Below are positions 25,433 through 38,685 of a stretch of DNA of 64,000 nt, piece by piece. Below the pieces are notes generated by a model that saw only the letters and a list, made by a program, of their open reading frames with translations, made no database searches and was not told the origin of the DNA. Source of the DNA: Antilocapra americana (Eukaryota; Chordata; Mammalia; Artiodactyla; Antilocapridae); contig ML661885.1 of NCBI GenBank assembly GCA_007570785.1, positions 13,238,915 through 13,302,914 of the forward strand. Reading direction: 5' to 3'. Within the stretch, counting starts at the first letter, position 1, and each line of letters starts with the position of its first letter. The position numbers and the translations under genes were made by a program.

Positions 25433-27535
25433 AGCAGCTATATTTAGACAGTGCCCTTTTTAAGTCAGTCCTAATGACAAAATTTCTTGGGTTTAAAATT
25501 AGGCTAACTCAACAGTTAGCATTTTGAGTTGTCACTCATGCATTTGTTTATATTATGAGCAAAAGCCAAGCTAGCAGACATGGGCAGTGCAGTTCAAGAG
25601 TAACAGCAGAACACTGCATGTGTGGCCTTACCCTATTGGCACTTCACATGGAACTGCCTGGCTGGTGGAGAGGCAAATCCCTGATGTGCTGGCCTGTGTT
25701 ACTTGTGATTGTTAGGGATGGATTATGCAGAGGTCTGTCTAGCAGTCTTTGACAGGCAGAGATCCCTGAGTTTCTATTGCTGGATAGTGATATGTAAACA
25801 AACAGGGCAGAAGCCCCTTTTTAACTGTACCATATAGGAAAACATAATATTTCTATTTCTATCACAGTATATACTCAAATATCTTAAATCATATGTTTTC
25901 ATTCTCTCTACAAAGGAAAAGATACTTTGCCTACACAGAAAGCAAAACTGTCAGTTATAGACTTATATAACACGGAAAGATGAAAAGAAATAGTTTCAAC
26001 AAATTGGCAATATTGTTAAGAGATGGAATTCTTAGATTTATGCAAGTCACAGATCTGATTTTTCTACATCTTTCTCTGGGATTAGAAAATCAAACATCAA
26101 GAAAATTTCCCACTCTTGGTTATAATATGCAAATACCTGCTTTAATTAAATACTTCATTTCCTCCCTTTCCATGATTAGTACATTTGGGCTATACAAGGA
26201 CTTCCAAAAGTCTTTAGAGTTAAAAGTCTTTCCAATTTTCAGCTAAAATGGGTTTGTTGTTCTGCCATAATTCTCTTGCCAACTGTTTTCTTTTTGGTAA
26301 TGAAAAAGATAAACTTTTTTCATGGCATTTTTCATCCACCTCAGGTTCATGCAATATACAGCTGAATGTGCTGTGGTCTAGGTAGACTAAGCATTGTTAA
26401 TCGGATTCATTTCTTCAGGAAATATAATAACAGCTATTTAAAAAAGGGAGTAAAGGGCAAGGAAGAGAAGGAAAAAAAGGAAAAGGAATCACTATTCTAA
26501 GGACATGGTTCAGTCATGGGATATATGCAGATGAGTATTTTTCCCTTTTTATCATGAGGAGTGTTTGAAAATCATCTATCTGACAGTCCATACATCATTC
26601 TTGACCTTATCATTTTAATCCAACAGTAAATAGAAAGCAAATGCTTTTTTTTCCTTGAAGGTATGATCATGACATCTTGCAAAAGCATTTTTGTTAAGTT
26701 AAAGGTAATAAGCTCTATTTTTCCTTCTGTCATTGTGTCTGGGAGGGACAGCATTCCAAGGAGTTGTTTTAATTACCCTATCTGTATGCACTGTGACATC
26801 TGGTGGCATTAGTGAGCTCACCTGATGGACCACAAAGAACCCTGATTTATGAACCCATAATTGGGTTTCCAATAAACATTTGTCAAAATAATGTATTAGT
26901 TCAAACCAAAGCCTTCTTTATTTATTCATATAAAAGAGCACTTAACTTTCAACAAAGAATTGCCTATCATCAAAAACACTCTATAAATGAGTCAAATTTA
27001 TGAAGACATCGTTCTAGAGAGTGACTGCTCAGAGACTACAGCTTATTTTAACTCTTTAGAGGACTTAGTATTCTAACTTGCTGGTTTTCACCACATCCCT
27101 TCATATTTTTAAGTTCAAATAAAATATACTTCAATGTTTACTTGTCAAGGTACTTGTTACAAAATGAATCTAGTGACTTATTCAATTCTAGTGATTTATT
27201 CAATTATGAATCTTTAGCAGATATCATTTTATAGCTATCTCAAATTCTGTTATGACAACATATTTTTATCCATTCTTACTCAATTTACTTCTAAGTAAGA
27301 ACAAAACATACATTGCCCTCATATTAGTTTGTCAATTGCTAAGGTTTCTGATAAAGATCAATGATCTTTATTTTAAATTTTACTTGTTTCCTCTTTAACA
27401 TATTAGTCTTTGTTTCTATTGGAGTTTCATGTCAATAAGTAAGATATGTAATTTATACATAGATCCTTTCCTTTATAGAGTACATTAATACAGATTACCT
27501 CATGAAGCATTGTTTTAATATTTAATAGTCACTAT
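25433..27535. other. Unique sequence, no gene recognised
   Basis: About 2.1 kb with no convincing repeat or coding match. Small open frames near 25555, 25980 and 26803 lack recognisable domains. Confidence 0.4.
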
Positions 27536-28700
27536 CTTCTTTTTTATTGTGGCATAATATACACAACACAAAATTTACCATTTTAGCCAGTTTTGAATAT
27601 ACAACTTAGTGGCATTAAATACTTTACAATGTTGTACAATCATAATCAGTATCTTATTTCCAAAACATTCTCATTATCTCAAACAGAAACTCTGTACTCA
27701 TTAAATAATAACTCTTCATTCCTTTCTCCCCTCCAGTCCTGATAATATTTATTCTATTTTGTTTATGAATTTAACTTGTCAAGGTACCTCATATTATTGA
27801 ATCATATGTTTTTACTCTTGTGTCTGGCTTATTTCACTTGTAATAGTTTCAAGGTTCACCTATCATCATTTCAGTTCAGTTCAGTTGCTCAGTCGTGTCC
27901 GACTCTTTGCAACCCCATGAATTGTAGCATGCCAGGCCTCCCTGTCCATCACCAACTCCCAGAGTTTACCCAAACTCATGTCCATCGAGTCAGTGATGCC
28001 ATCCAGCCATCTCATCCTCTGTTGTCCCCTTCTCCTCCTGCTCCCAATCCTTCCCAGCATAAGGGTCTTTTCCAGTGAGTCAACTCTTTGCATGAGGTGG
28101 CCAAAGTATTGGAGTTTCAGCTTCAACATCAGTCCTTCCAATGAACACCCAGGACTGATCTCCTTTAGGATGGACTGGTTGGATCTCCTTGTAGTCCAAG
28201 GGCCTCTCAAGAGTCTTCTCCAACACCACAGTTCAAAAGCATCAATTCTTTGGTGCTCAGCTCTCTTCACAGTCCAACTCTCACATCCATACATGACTAC
28301 TGGAAAAACCATAGCCTTGACTAGATGGACCTTTGTTGGCAAAGTAATGTCTCTGCTTTTTAATATGCTATCTAGGTTGATCATAACTTTCCTTCCAAGG
28401 AGTAAGCATCTTTTAATTTCATGGCTGCAGTCACATATTGTAGCATATATCAGAATTGTATTCCTTTTTTTATGGATGAATAATATCCCATCATATGTAT
28501 ACACCACATTTTGTTTATCCATTCATCTGTCAATGGACACTTGAATTGTTTCCACTTTTTGAGTACTGGGACTTATGCTACTGTGAACATTCATGTACAT
28601 TTATCTATTTGAGTCCCTATTTTCAGTTTTTTTAGAGTGGAATTGCTGAATCGTATATAATTCTATGTTTAATGTTTTGAGGAATCTTACTGTCTCATTT
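27536..28700 (-). mobile_element. L1M 3' UTR, antisense, split by BovB
   Basis: The left part to 27873 has 'tattgtggcataatatacacaacac', 'tttgaatatacaac' and 'gtgtctggcttatttcacttg'. The right part from 28433 has 'attgtagcatatatcagaattgtattcc', 'gatgaataatatcccatcatatgtatacaccacattttg' and 'caatggacacttgaattgtttcc'. The two halves join into continuous L1M 3' text once the BovB is removed. Confidence 0.85.
27874..28432 (-). mobile_element. BovB LINE 3' end, antisense, inside L1M
   Basis: The minus strand carries about 180 codons of the BovB C-terminal region in one open frame: [60 protein letters not shown], ending [20 protein letters not shown]. The plus strand starts with a GTTCA-type repeat (TTCAGTTCAGTTCAG), the reverse complement of the BovB 3' tail. 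Confidence 0.92.
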
Positions 28701-28842
28701 AAAAAATTTATTAAAAGTGTCATTCCTTATGCTAAATATTAGAGTCATCTTCAGTCATGATATTATTTGAAAACATTGCTGTATAAACAGGTTAAGTCAG
28801 CTGTCCACATTAATAAGTATTTAAGCAAACAACATCAGTGGA

Positions 28843-29075
28843 GGGGCTTTCCAGGTGGTGCCAGTGGTAAATAACCCACCTGCCAAAACAGGTTAGATGT
28901 AAGATACATGGGTTCGATCCCTGAGTTGGCAAGATTTCCTAGAGAAGGCAACGGCAACCCACTTTAGGATTCTTGTCTGGAGAATCCCCTGAACAGAGGA
29001 GTCTGGCGGGCTGCAGTCCATGGGGTCACACAGAGTTGGACAAAACTGAAGTGACTTAGCACACACACACACATG
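28843..29075 (+). mobile_element. Bov-tA SINE, sense
   Basis: The head is 'ggggctttccaggtggtgccagtgg', then 'catgggttcgatccctgagttgg', then the Bov-A tail 'gaggagtctggcgggctgcagtccatggggtcacacagagttgg', ending in a (CA)n tract at about 29060-29072. Confidence 0.93.
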
Positions 29076-32000
29076 ATGGTGTTCCAAGTAGAGCTCTAGC
29101 CACTGAGATCACAACGATAAATAAGATAAGGTCCCTGAGCTGAAGGGATCCTTATAGTCCCCAAATCTTAAGAAAATTCAGTCACTAGCAATAGTCTCAA
29201 GTCTGCTGTAAAATTTGATGAGCTTTATTTATTTGAGTTATGAAACAAAAATAAGTTTTCATGCTCTTTTTTAAGAAAAAAAATATAGAGAGGCACTACT
29301 GAAATTTTGAACCAAATGTGGTAGAGTTTTGGGAAAGAAAGGTTGATCCTGAATTATTTTGTGATTGGAGGATGTAAAAAGAGATTTACATGAAGGAATC
29401 TCAGCCTGGGGTTTGTGAGAAAGAGATTCGTGAGTGAAAATTATTAGACATAAGGTAAACTAAAGGATTCCCTTTGGCATATACTCTGCTTATAATTTGG
29501 GGGAAAGAATGATACATAGTGGGGTGGAACATGGTCCACCACTACTTCTGAAGAATGCTGATTAATTTTGAAAAGTGTTCTGAGGCAGTGGTCTTGTTCA
29601 CTTTTAGCTGGTTATGGGACCTTCTGGGCCTTTGCAGGATAGAGCAGGGATCATCCAGCTGAGGTTCTTTAAGAACCTATGGGTGTCATCTCAGTTTGTG
29701 CTCTGCTCCTTTTTAGCATTTCTAGAGGTTTGGACTTGAGGTCAGAATCATCCTTGTAGGTTTCACCTGAAATAGAATTTGAGAGTTCACGACTGACTGC
29801 TCTGGCACTTGGAAGTCCCAGTACTGTTTTCCTTCTGTTTATAATAAATCATTTTCATCAACAGTGCATGTATTCAATTTACAGGTGTTTGAACTTTTTA
29901 GCCTATGTGGAAATTTCAGATTGAAAAGCAGATCTAGAACTTATTGAAGAAGAAAAGAAATTCTTTTCTCCTGCCATCTTTTATAAAAGTCCAGTGAGCT
30001 GTCTGACTCCTGTTTGAAGCACAAATGCAAACAGTGGTGGTGCTTCACCTTAAATTTGTCTTTGAGTATATTGGAGAAGGGAACTTACACCCTGGGCTTG
30101 TGTTGATCTTGAATATACACTGATAACTGATGAGCTGGATTTAGTGGACAGCAATTCCAGGTAATATATTGGCGTTTGCTTCTGAAGTCTGCAATGCATA
30201 CAACTGCTGCTGTAAGTTTAGACTCAGCTTGGTCAGGACCTGGTGCTTCATCCCATCCCATGGCTTTACCTCACCTCTCACTGATGCTGCATTGGTCTCA
30301 AGTCTCTGCCATAAGCTACTGAGAACACTGACATCTCCTTTATCTTCTTCTGTGGGTCTCTTGGTTCCTCAGCATAGAAAGCCCCACCATAACTGCTATC
30401 CTGTTAACTTCTTTCCTAAGGAACCTGTGGAAACCTTTGGGTTTACTCCACCAGATGAGAGATTAGGAATGATAATTAGGCATCTTTCTTTTTTGTTTTA
30501 ATTAGGCCTCTTGCTGACTATCTTTTTCTGCCTTCTTTACTCTCTTGGGGATATAGTACTTCTTCACTCTGTGTTAGCATAGTGTTGCCTTGCACAGTGG
30601 TTTTGTTCCTGAGACCCAAGGGGTAAAGAGCCCCTTGCCTTTAATGTTCCTTTTATCTTACCTAATACTCCACCCCATATCCCCCCACTTCAGCCTGGAA
30701 AGTGTGGGTCAGGAAATACTTTTCTTTTGCTGCTTCCCTTCTCTTCTGTCTTCCTTCCTCTTCCCAAAAGCCACTTGCAAAGGAAGAAATATGCTTTCAC
30801 ACTTCTCATTGTCTTATCTGTACTTCTCTTATGTAAAAATCTCTGATCAAGTCAGCCAGATCTGCCTCTTCACCCAAAAAGGAATCTTAAAAGTCTTTTT
30901 GTCTCACACAAAGCCTGACCTTTAAGACTATTTCCTAACCTTGTTGACTTGAAAACTCCATTTGGTGGCTCAAGTGATTATTTACTTTTATTTCTCTTTA
31001 TTTTGATGCTGCAGCAATCCTAACCTCTTTACCCTACTTCCCAAGGAAGATGGATACTCTATGATATCTAAATAGTATGCAAAAGAGGAAAGCCTGGTAA
31101 TGTACTTCAAAAAAATGTATGTTATCTACGGATCAAGTGGCTGTTTTAGTTCATCTGTCTTGCATGTGACATTAGCCTATAAGTAAAGATAGGGTTACAC
31201 TAGCTGCAAAGAAAATGTGGCCTGGATTGATTGATACATAGGATGGTAGTACCTAAGATGTTCTTTGACTGTATCCGCTAATGATAGTTTATACATTGAC
31301 CTTCAGATCATCCGTTCTCACTTGTCAAACTCTGTTTCCTAACATTTGGATAAAGCTCATGGTTCAATCCTGCTGTAGCATGAATCTTTCAAGACCTGGC
31401 AAAAAAAAGAATTTTGAATATTGGCAGATCTTCACAACATAACTTATTAAAAATAAATAAAAATTGATTTATGAAAAAAAGCCAAGAAAATACATAGGTT
31501 TTTGATAAACAAATAAAGTATACAAAATAAAATTATTTTACCTGCCTTGTGTAATGTTGAACACTTATAATTAGACTTTATTTAAGATGGTCCAGCCAAG
31601 CACCAAAATTATACATGGCAATCTAATGCTGTAATACCACGAGAAGTCTTTTTTTGCATCATTATTGTAGGTTTTCTCTACCAGACTATAAGCAACTTAA
31701 GAGCAAGAGTGTGTCTTATTCACTTTGTTAATCCCAGGCTCTAAAGGAGGATAATTGGAACATTGTAAATATTAACAGGTATTTGCTGTCTGTCTGGATC
31801 TTTGCTGATCTCTGAACAAAAGACTTGTGAAGGAGAACAAAAAGGCAATTATATATCTCTTTTTAGTGTTATGTGCTTGAGACAAGACATATCGGCGGGA
31901 ATCTAATAATGTCCCTCCATGACGGGGGGAAACTAATAATTTGAGTTTTAACTTGTATTTACTCCAAAATGAATTTGAATGGCCCAACTTAGTACTAGAC

Positions 32001-33880
32001 AAGGCTTTTGGTGAAAAACAGATTTCTTGGCAATCTAGTTTATAACGTCATGAAATGCCTTGGTTATCACAGCCTTCATAAGCCAACAAGCTAAGAATTT
32101 AACTTTTATGAATTGGTAGGAGTGTAAAAACATACAAGGTTTCATTTGATATACTACAAGTACTCTTGATTGTGATGTCTCCTGGTCATAATATACTGAA
32201 ATACCATGGCAACTTAAAAAAATATTTATACAAATGTTAAAAAATAAAATTAAAAAACCTTGTGAGATGAACAGCAAAAATCAGCCCTTTGATTTTTAAT
32301 TTATGGTTTGCAAGTCTTTGCCTTTTAGAACTTGAAAATGTTTCAGTTTTCCCCATTTATAGCCAGGTATGAAGTAAGGGAAATACTTTGGTATTGAAAG
32401 TTTAAAGAATTTTAATGGCAAGAATAAAGTATTGTTGGTTCTAAGTGAATAAGTATTTTGAGAATTGTTATTGTCTTCTATAAAAAAGTTATTGTGCATG
32501 TAAGAGAAACATACTTTTGTGATAAACCTGTTACATTGTCATTATGCTATAACAGAAATCTTGTTACTTTGTAAAAAGCCACAATATTATGATTACTGAG
32601 TGCTCAGAAATGTTCTTTGAGTGGTTATAAACAGATCTGATCAATGAGGTAAGCAGTTCATAAATGTCTTTGAGGGATCTTTAGTTTGGGTTGCCCAACT
32701 GAAAAAGGAGTATTATTTGGCATGTCTATGGATATAATGGTACGCTAGGCAGCAGGTCTGTGGCCTAATTTAGCCAGAGAATGTACATTAACAAATTGGC
32801 TCTGTCAGTGATGGATTATGCCTGAAAGAAGTTAACTGAATGCAATCTACTGGCCATGGTCATAGAGCAACACAGGTTTTTTTCTTCTTCCCATCAGGCT
32901 GACTTTTCTCCTGGCTCAGCACTTAACAAGCTCCACATGCAAAATTAGATGATCTTGGTTGTTGTAAAGCAGCCTCAATGTGTGCTTTTTGGGAAAGGGA
33001 AGAAGCACTTAGATTAAATTTTGTGTGTTAATCTTTCGGAATGTGTGTGGATCAGACTCTGGGAAGGAGATGGATAGCTTCATGGTGAAATGTTGGCATA
33101 CCAATTCTAGCTTCCATTCGTCAGCTAAAAAGGGGAAGTGTTCTGGGTCAAAAACAGTGATTTATGTGCTACTTAAAAAGAAAATGAATGGACAAAAATG
33201 AGTGTGTCAATGTAATATTTGGACTTAAAGGCCAGCATAAAGTCAAGCCACTTAATTAGTCCTTAAGCCAGTTGGTTGCAGTTAACTCTTCATTTCTTTA
33301 TAATTTTTGTTAGGTTTAGTAAGAAGGCAGAGTATGGCTGTTAGTATGGGGTCACCTTTATGTAGAATAAAAATATGGAGATTTAAAATTTAGAGCAGTG
33401 GTTCAGTAGAAATGACTCCATACCATTCTTTGGGCACTCTTTAATCATACTTTTCAATTTTTCTTCCATCACTTAGAGGTTGGATACATGTCATCTTTAA
33501 TAGCACATCTCTTCTTTGAGGTTCTACCTCTAATTTCATGCTTGATGGAAGTGCTCAATTGATGATATACCAGCTTTCTATATTAAAATTGTCAGTAAAT
33601 TTTTACATTTCTAAGAAAAATAGCATTTGGATTGCATAACCAATCCGTTTATTATTGATTGGGCTAGAATATGCTTCAGTAACAAAGAATGCCCAAATTT
33701 CAGTGACTTAACAATACAAAAGTTTAACTCTCATGCTACATGTCCACAAATAATGGGCAGAATCTCTGACAGAGCTTCTGTCTGGACAGATGCTTTCCTG
33801 GCTACTTGGAAAAGGGAACATGCTAAATCATGTCCTTGCTCTTAAAACTTTCACTTCATAGCCATTCACATTTTATTGAT
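29076..33880. other. Long stretch of unique sequence without a recognised gene
   Basis: About 4.8 kb in which I find no clear interspersed repeat and no coding exon. The longest open frames (about 110 codons each at 30169-30501 and 30590-30925) have no motif, no splice context and ordinary composition. In a region otherwise saturated with transposons this is the largest apparently repeat-free block. Confidence 0.45.
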
Positions 33881-33884
33881 CACA

Positions 33885-33965
33885 GTGAAAGTGTTAGTCA
33901 CTCAGTCATGTTCCACTCTTTGCTACCCAATGGATGGGTACCCAATGGATTGCTACCAGGGAATC
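33885..33965 (-). mobile_element. Degenerate Bov-A SINE remnant
   Basis: 'agtgaaagtgttagtcactcagtcatgttccactctttg' is the antisense Bov-A tail; the rest is scrambled ('acccaatggatgggtacccaatggat' is a short tandem). Confidence 0.6.
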
Positions 33966-34391
33966 CAAAGCAAATCAGTATTTGCCTACCCCAAAGTCTC
34001 AAAGATTTTCTCCTATGTTTTCTTCTAGGAGATCAGTAATTTGCATTTAGGTTTGTGAGCCATTTTGGATTATTTTGGTCTGTGGTATGAGGTAAGGATT
34101 GAATTTTCTTTCTTTCCAGATGGATTTCCAGTTGTTCCAGAACAATTTGTTGGAAAGACTGTCCTTTCCCCATATAGTTATCGTAGCGCCTTTGTAAATA
34201 ACAAGTTGATTTATCTATTCATCTGTCTATTCTAAACTATTACTACGCTGTCTCTCTTGATCCATTGCTGTATATGTCTATCTGTAGGCCAGTGAATAGT
34301 GTTTTGATTATTGTATCTGTAAGTTTGAAATAGGTAGTGTTAAGTCCTATAACTTTGTTCTATTTCAGTATTGTTTTCATTGTTTTAGGTC

Positions 34392-34515
34392 CTTTCAGTT
34401 CAGTTCAGTTAGTCTCTCAGTTGTGTCTGACTCTTTGCGACCCCATGAACTGCAGCACGCCAGGCCTCCCTCTCCATCACCAACTGCCAGAGTCTATCCA
34501 AACCCATGTCCATTA
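34392..34515 (-). mobile_element. Short BovB 3' tail, antisense
   Basis: 'cagttcagttcagttagtctctcagttgtgtctgactctttgcgaccccatgaactgcagcacgccaggcctcc' is the reverse complement of the BovB terminus, extending about 120 bases before reverting to L1. Confidence 0.88.
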
Positions 34516-34589
34516 TAGTTCCATAATAAATACTGTAATTAACTTGTCTGCCTTTACAAAGAAAGGATAGAGTTTTGATTAGGGTTTCT

Positions 34590-34745
34590 TGTTTGGGTTT
34601 TTTTTCCTCCTAACTTTTTATTTTGCATTGGGGTGTGGCCAATTACCAATGTTGTGATAGTTTCAGCTGAACAGTGAAGGGACTTAGCCACACGTATACA
34701 TGTTTCCATTCTCTTCCAAAGTTCCCTTCCATGATTAGGATTGCT
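34590..34745 (-). mobile_element. Artiodactyl L1 3' tail, antisense
   Basis: A T-rich start (antisense poly(A)) is followed by 'gccaattaccaatgttgtgatagtttcagctgaacagtgaagggacttagcc', as in the 3' UTR of ruminant L1 elements. Confidence 0.7.
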
Positions 34746-35472
34746 TTGAATCTTTGGGCCAATTTAGGATGAGAAGATTTACTCTCAACCCAGTTGAGTT
34801 TTTCAGTATTTCCTTATCTGTATAGGTCTTGAATTTTTTCTCAACAATATTTTATAATTTTCAGTGTGTATATGCTATTAAATTTATCCCTAAGCATTTT
34901 ATTTTTCATGATAATGAAAATGGAATTCTCTAAATTTCTTCTTCTGATTTCATGCTAAGATATATACATACAACAGATGGGTGTATATTGGCCTTGCATC
35001 CTGTAAGCTTTCTAAATTCACTTTTTAAATTTTAGTACCTTTTTGATACATATTGGTTTCTTCTATGTATATAATTTCTTTTTCATAGTAAGATAGTTTA
35101 CTGCTTCTTTTTCAAGTAGTATGCCTTTTATTTATTTTCTTTCATTATTTCACTAGTAGAACCTCAACAGTGTTGAACAGCAGTTGTCAGAGCAGATGTA
35201 TGCCTTGTTTCTGATCTTTGAGGGGAAAATATTGTCTTCACTATTAAGCATGATGTTAGCTGTGGATTTTTTAGTAGCTATAAATCTTTAGTAGATGCTT
35301 TTTTTTGTTTATCAAGTTGAGGAAGTTTTCTAACCTCAGTTTTCTGAGACTTAAAACTTAAGATAGGTATTAAATTTTCTTAAGTATTTTTTATGCATTG
35401 ATTGAGATGCTCAGATGTCTTTTCTCCTTCATTCTTCTAATACGATGAATTATACTGATTTATTTTCAATTT

Positions 35473-35724
35473 GAAACTCCAATACTTTGGCCACCTGATG
35501 CGAAGAGCTGACTCATTTGAAAAGACCCTGATTCTGGGAAAGATTGAGGGCAGGAGGAGAAGGGGACGACAGAGGATGAGACGGTGGGATGGCATCACTG
35601 ACTGGATGGACATGGGTTTGGGTAGAGTCTAGGAGTTGGTGATGGATAGGGAGGCCTGGCGTGCTGCGGTTCATGGGGTCGCAAAGAGTTGGACGCAACT
35701 GAGTGACTGAACTGAACTGAACTG
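35473..35724 (+). mobile_element. BovB 3' end, sense
   Basis: It runs from 'gaaactccaatactttggccacctgatgcg' to the terminal 'tgactgaactgaactgaactg'. Flanking duplications ATTTTCAATTT lie at 35462-35472 and 35725-35735. This is a 5'-truncated copy of 252 bases. Confidence 0.93.
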
Positions 35725-36385
35725 ATTTTCAATTTATTTTATTTATCAATTAAATAATAAATCAATTGATTTATGTTATCAATCTTATATTCTCAGGAAA
35801 ACACTATTGGTCATAATGTATAACACTTTTATGTATTGCTGGATTTAATTTGCTTATATTTTATTAAGATTTTTGCTTCTATGTACATGAGGCATATTAG
35901 TCTTAAAATTTCTTGCCATGTCTTTGCTTTTATTGCTTTTGGGGAAAGACTTGTCTCATAAAATCAGCTTGTCTCTTAAAATAGAGGAGAGGTCCCTCCC
36001 CCTCTATTTTCTAAGAATTCTATCTACAGAACTAATATTATTCCTTTCTCAAGTATTTGAAATAATTCACCAGTGAAGCTATCTGGGCCTGGAGTTTTAT
36101 TTATGAGAAGGGTTTATTCTGATTTATTTTTTTAGTTGATAGGAGGGCTATTCAGATGTTCTGTTTTTTTTCTAAAATCAGCTTTGGTAATTTGTATCTT
36201 TAAGGAGTTTGTCTATTTCATCAAATCAAAAATATTTTGCAAAAATTGTTTTACAATAGTATCTTCTCTTAAGTATCTGTAGGATCTTAGTGATTTTCTT
36301 TCTTTCAATCCTAGTATTAGTAATTGAGCTTTCTTTTTTTTTAAACCAGAGATCTTTTCAGTTTTGTCAGACTTCTGAAAAAAAC

Positions 36386-36699
36386 TGGCTTATATTTCAC
36401 TGAAGGAAGAGAGGGATGAATGGATGAGATGCAGGGTATTTTTAGAGTAGTAAAACTATTATATATGAAACTGTAATAATGGATACATTTCATTGTGCAT
36501 TTGTTAAAACCCATAGAACTTGTACAACACAAAATAGTAAATCTTTCTTGCTTCCCCTAGAACTCTTGGCAATCATTGATATTTTTACTGTCCCTTTTAA
36601 AAAATGTCATGTAACTGATCCAGGGTACAATCAAGGCTTATACAGTACATTTTCTTATTATGTCTCTTTAGCCTGTTTAAATGAGAACAGAACTTTTGC
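36386..36699. other. Unassigned, possibly repeat-derived
   Basis: Some text ('catttgttaaaacccatagaacttgtacaac') resembles old L1 or LTR sequence, but too little matches to name it. Confidence 0.35.
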
Positions 36700-36960
36700 T
36701 TTCCTCCACCCCCACCCGACCATGACATTGACAGAAGAGTTGCAGAAAAGTTTGAGCCACAGATGTAGAAAACAAACTAGTAGTTGCTAGTGGAGAGGAG
36801 GGGGAGAGGCAATATAGAGGTTGGGGAGAGGGAGGTTCAAACCAGTGGGTGTAAGATAGGCTACAAGGATGTATCGTACAACATGGGGAATATAGCAAAT
36901 ACTTTATGATAACTGTAAATAGAGTGTAATCTTTAAAAATTCTACATAAATTTTAAAAAA
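36700..36960 (+). mobile_element. L1M 3' UTR end, sense
   Basis: 'agtagttgctagtggagaggagggg', 'ggttggggagagggaggttcaaaccagtggg' and 'tacaacatggggaatatagc' precede an A-rich tail (TTTTAAAAAAAA near 36950). This is a separate 3' end from the L1 that follows. Confidence 0.65.
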
Positions 36961-38685
36961 AAGTGAATCTCAAAAAGAAAAAAGTCCTAGAAGAAAACAT
37001 AGGCAGTATACTCTTTAACATTAGTCCAAGCAGGTTTTTTTGGGATCTGTTTTCTCAGGCAAAGGGAACAAAAGTGAAAATAGGCAAATTGGACCTATTC
37101 ACAATAGCCAGAACATGGAAGCAACCTAAATGTCCATCCACAGATGAATGAATAAAGAATGTAGTGTATATATATATATATGATGAACTATTACTCAGTC
37201 ATAAAAATGAATGAAATTGGGTCATTTGTAGTGATCTGGACGGACCTAGAGTCTGTCATACAGAGTGAAGTTAGTCAGAGAAAACCATATATTAACATAT
37301 ATATGGAATCTAAAAAAAAATAGTACAGATGAACCTATTTGAAGGGCAGGAATACAGATGCAGATGTAGAGAACTTACATGTGGACATAGGATGGGGAAG
37401 AAGTGAATGGGACAAATTGATGGAATAGCACTGACAAATATACACTATTATGTATAAAGTAGATAGCAAGTGGGAAGGTGCTGTATAACAGGCAGCTCAG
37501 CTGAGTGCTCTGTGATTACCAAAGGGGTGGGATGGGGGTGGATGGGAGGGAGGCTCAAGAGTGAGGGGTTATGTATATACATATAGCTGATTCACACTGA
37601 TGTATGGCAAAAGCCAACACAGCATTGTAAAGCAATAGTACTCCAAAGCAAACAAATAAAACCTTCCCAAAACTAAAAAATCTTATACACAGTGAAGGAA
37701 ACTATCAACAAAATGAAAAGGGAACTTACTGAATGGGAGAAACTATTTGCAGATGATATGACTGGAAAAGGATTTAATTCCAAAATATATGAAGAATTCA
37801 TACAACTCATTCAATTCATTCATTCATAAAAAAACAAAAAACCCAATTAAAAAATGAGCAGAGGACATGGATAGGCATTTTCCCAAAGAAGACATACAGA
37901 TAATCAGTAGGCACATGTAAAGATACTCAGCATTATTAATCATTAGGAAAATGCAAGTCAAAACTACAGTAAGCTACCTCATACTTGAAGCCACTATGGG
38001 AGACAGTATAGAGGTTCCTCAAAAATTTAAAAATAGAACTACCATTCAACACAGCAATTCCACCCCTGGGTAATTATCTGAAGAAAATGAAGACACTAAT
38101 TTGAAAAGATAAATGTACCCCAATGTTCAAAGCAGCATTATTTACAATAGCCAAAATATGGAAGCAATGTCAGAGCTTGTCGACAACTGAATGGATAAAT
38201 AGGACATGGCACATATATACAATGGAATATTACTTAAAAGATTATATCATAATATATAATATATAATAAAAGATTAAAATAATATATAATATTATATATA
38301 AATGAAATCTCAGCCAATTGTGACAACATTTATGGACATGGAGGGTATTATGCTTAGTGAAATAAGTCAGATTGAGAAAGACAAAGTATGTTTTCACTTA
38401 TGTGTGGAACTTAAAAAGCAAAAGAACAAATACAACAAATTAGAAATGGACTCATAAAGAAAGAACTAGTTGTTACCACATAGGAAGGTGTGAGGGGAGG
38501 GGGAAATGGAAGGGGATTAAGAGGTACAAACTACTAGTTATAAAATAAGTTGCTGGGATATAATATACAGCACAAGGAATATAGTACAACGACTGTGTGG
38601 TGTGTAATCTGTGAACATTTTGACTCACTGTGTTGTACACCTGAAACTAATAATAGTGTAGTAAGTCAAGTATATCTAAAAGACT
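36961..38685 (+). mobile_element. Old L1 ORF2 end and 3' UTR, sense, split by a younger L1
   Basis: The left part has 'agtcctagaagaaaacataggcag' and 'ttctcaggcaaagggaacaaaagtgaaaatagg'. The text breaks at about 37095 and resumes at about 37666 with 'acagtgaaggaaactatcaacaaaatgaaaagg', which directly follows in the L1 consensus. It then runs through 'atgcaagtcaaaactacagtaag' and the 3' UTR to 'gttgtacacctgaaactaata'. Confidence 0.82.
37095..37665 (+). mobile_element. Artiodactyl L1 3' end inserted in older L1
   Basis: It starts 'attcacaatagccagaacatggaagcaacctaaatgtccatcc', continues with 'ctattactcagtcataaaaatgaatgaaattgggtcatttgtagtgatctgg' and ends 'gtatggcaaaagccaacacagcattgtaaagcaatagtactcc' plus an A-rich tail. 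It carries a (TA)n tract at about 37168-37182. Both elements are in the same orientation. Confidence 0.8.

Larger units (their letters stand above)
33985..36385 (-). mobile_element. Old L1M ORF2 region, antisense, with three later insertions
   Basis: 'aaagattttctcctatgttttcttctagg', 'gattattttggtctgtgg', 'acaatttgttggaaagactgtcctttcccc', 'cagagcagatgtatgccttgtttctgatctt', 'cagtgaagctatctgggcctggag' and 'aaactggcttatattt' follow antisense L1 ORF2 in order. Insertions lie at 34392, 34590 and 35473. No intact frame remains. Confidence 0.82.

Noticed and set aside
27881..28522. 213-codon antisense open frame as a functional gene
   Set aside because: It is the C-terminal part of a 5'-truncated BovB plus flanking L1 sequence.
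30169..30925. Two open frames of about 110 codons as possible new genes
   Set aside because: No recognisable motif, no splice sites or start context, and lengths expected by chance in 64 kb.
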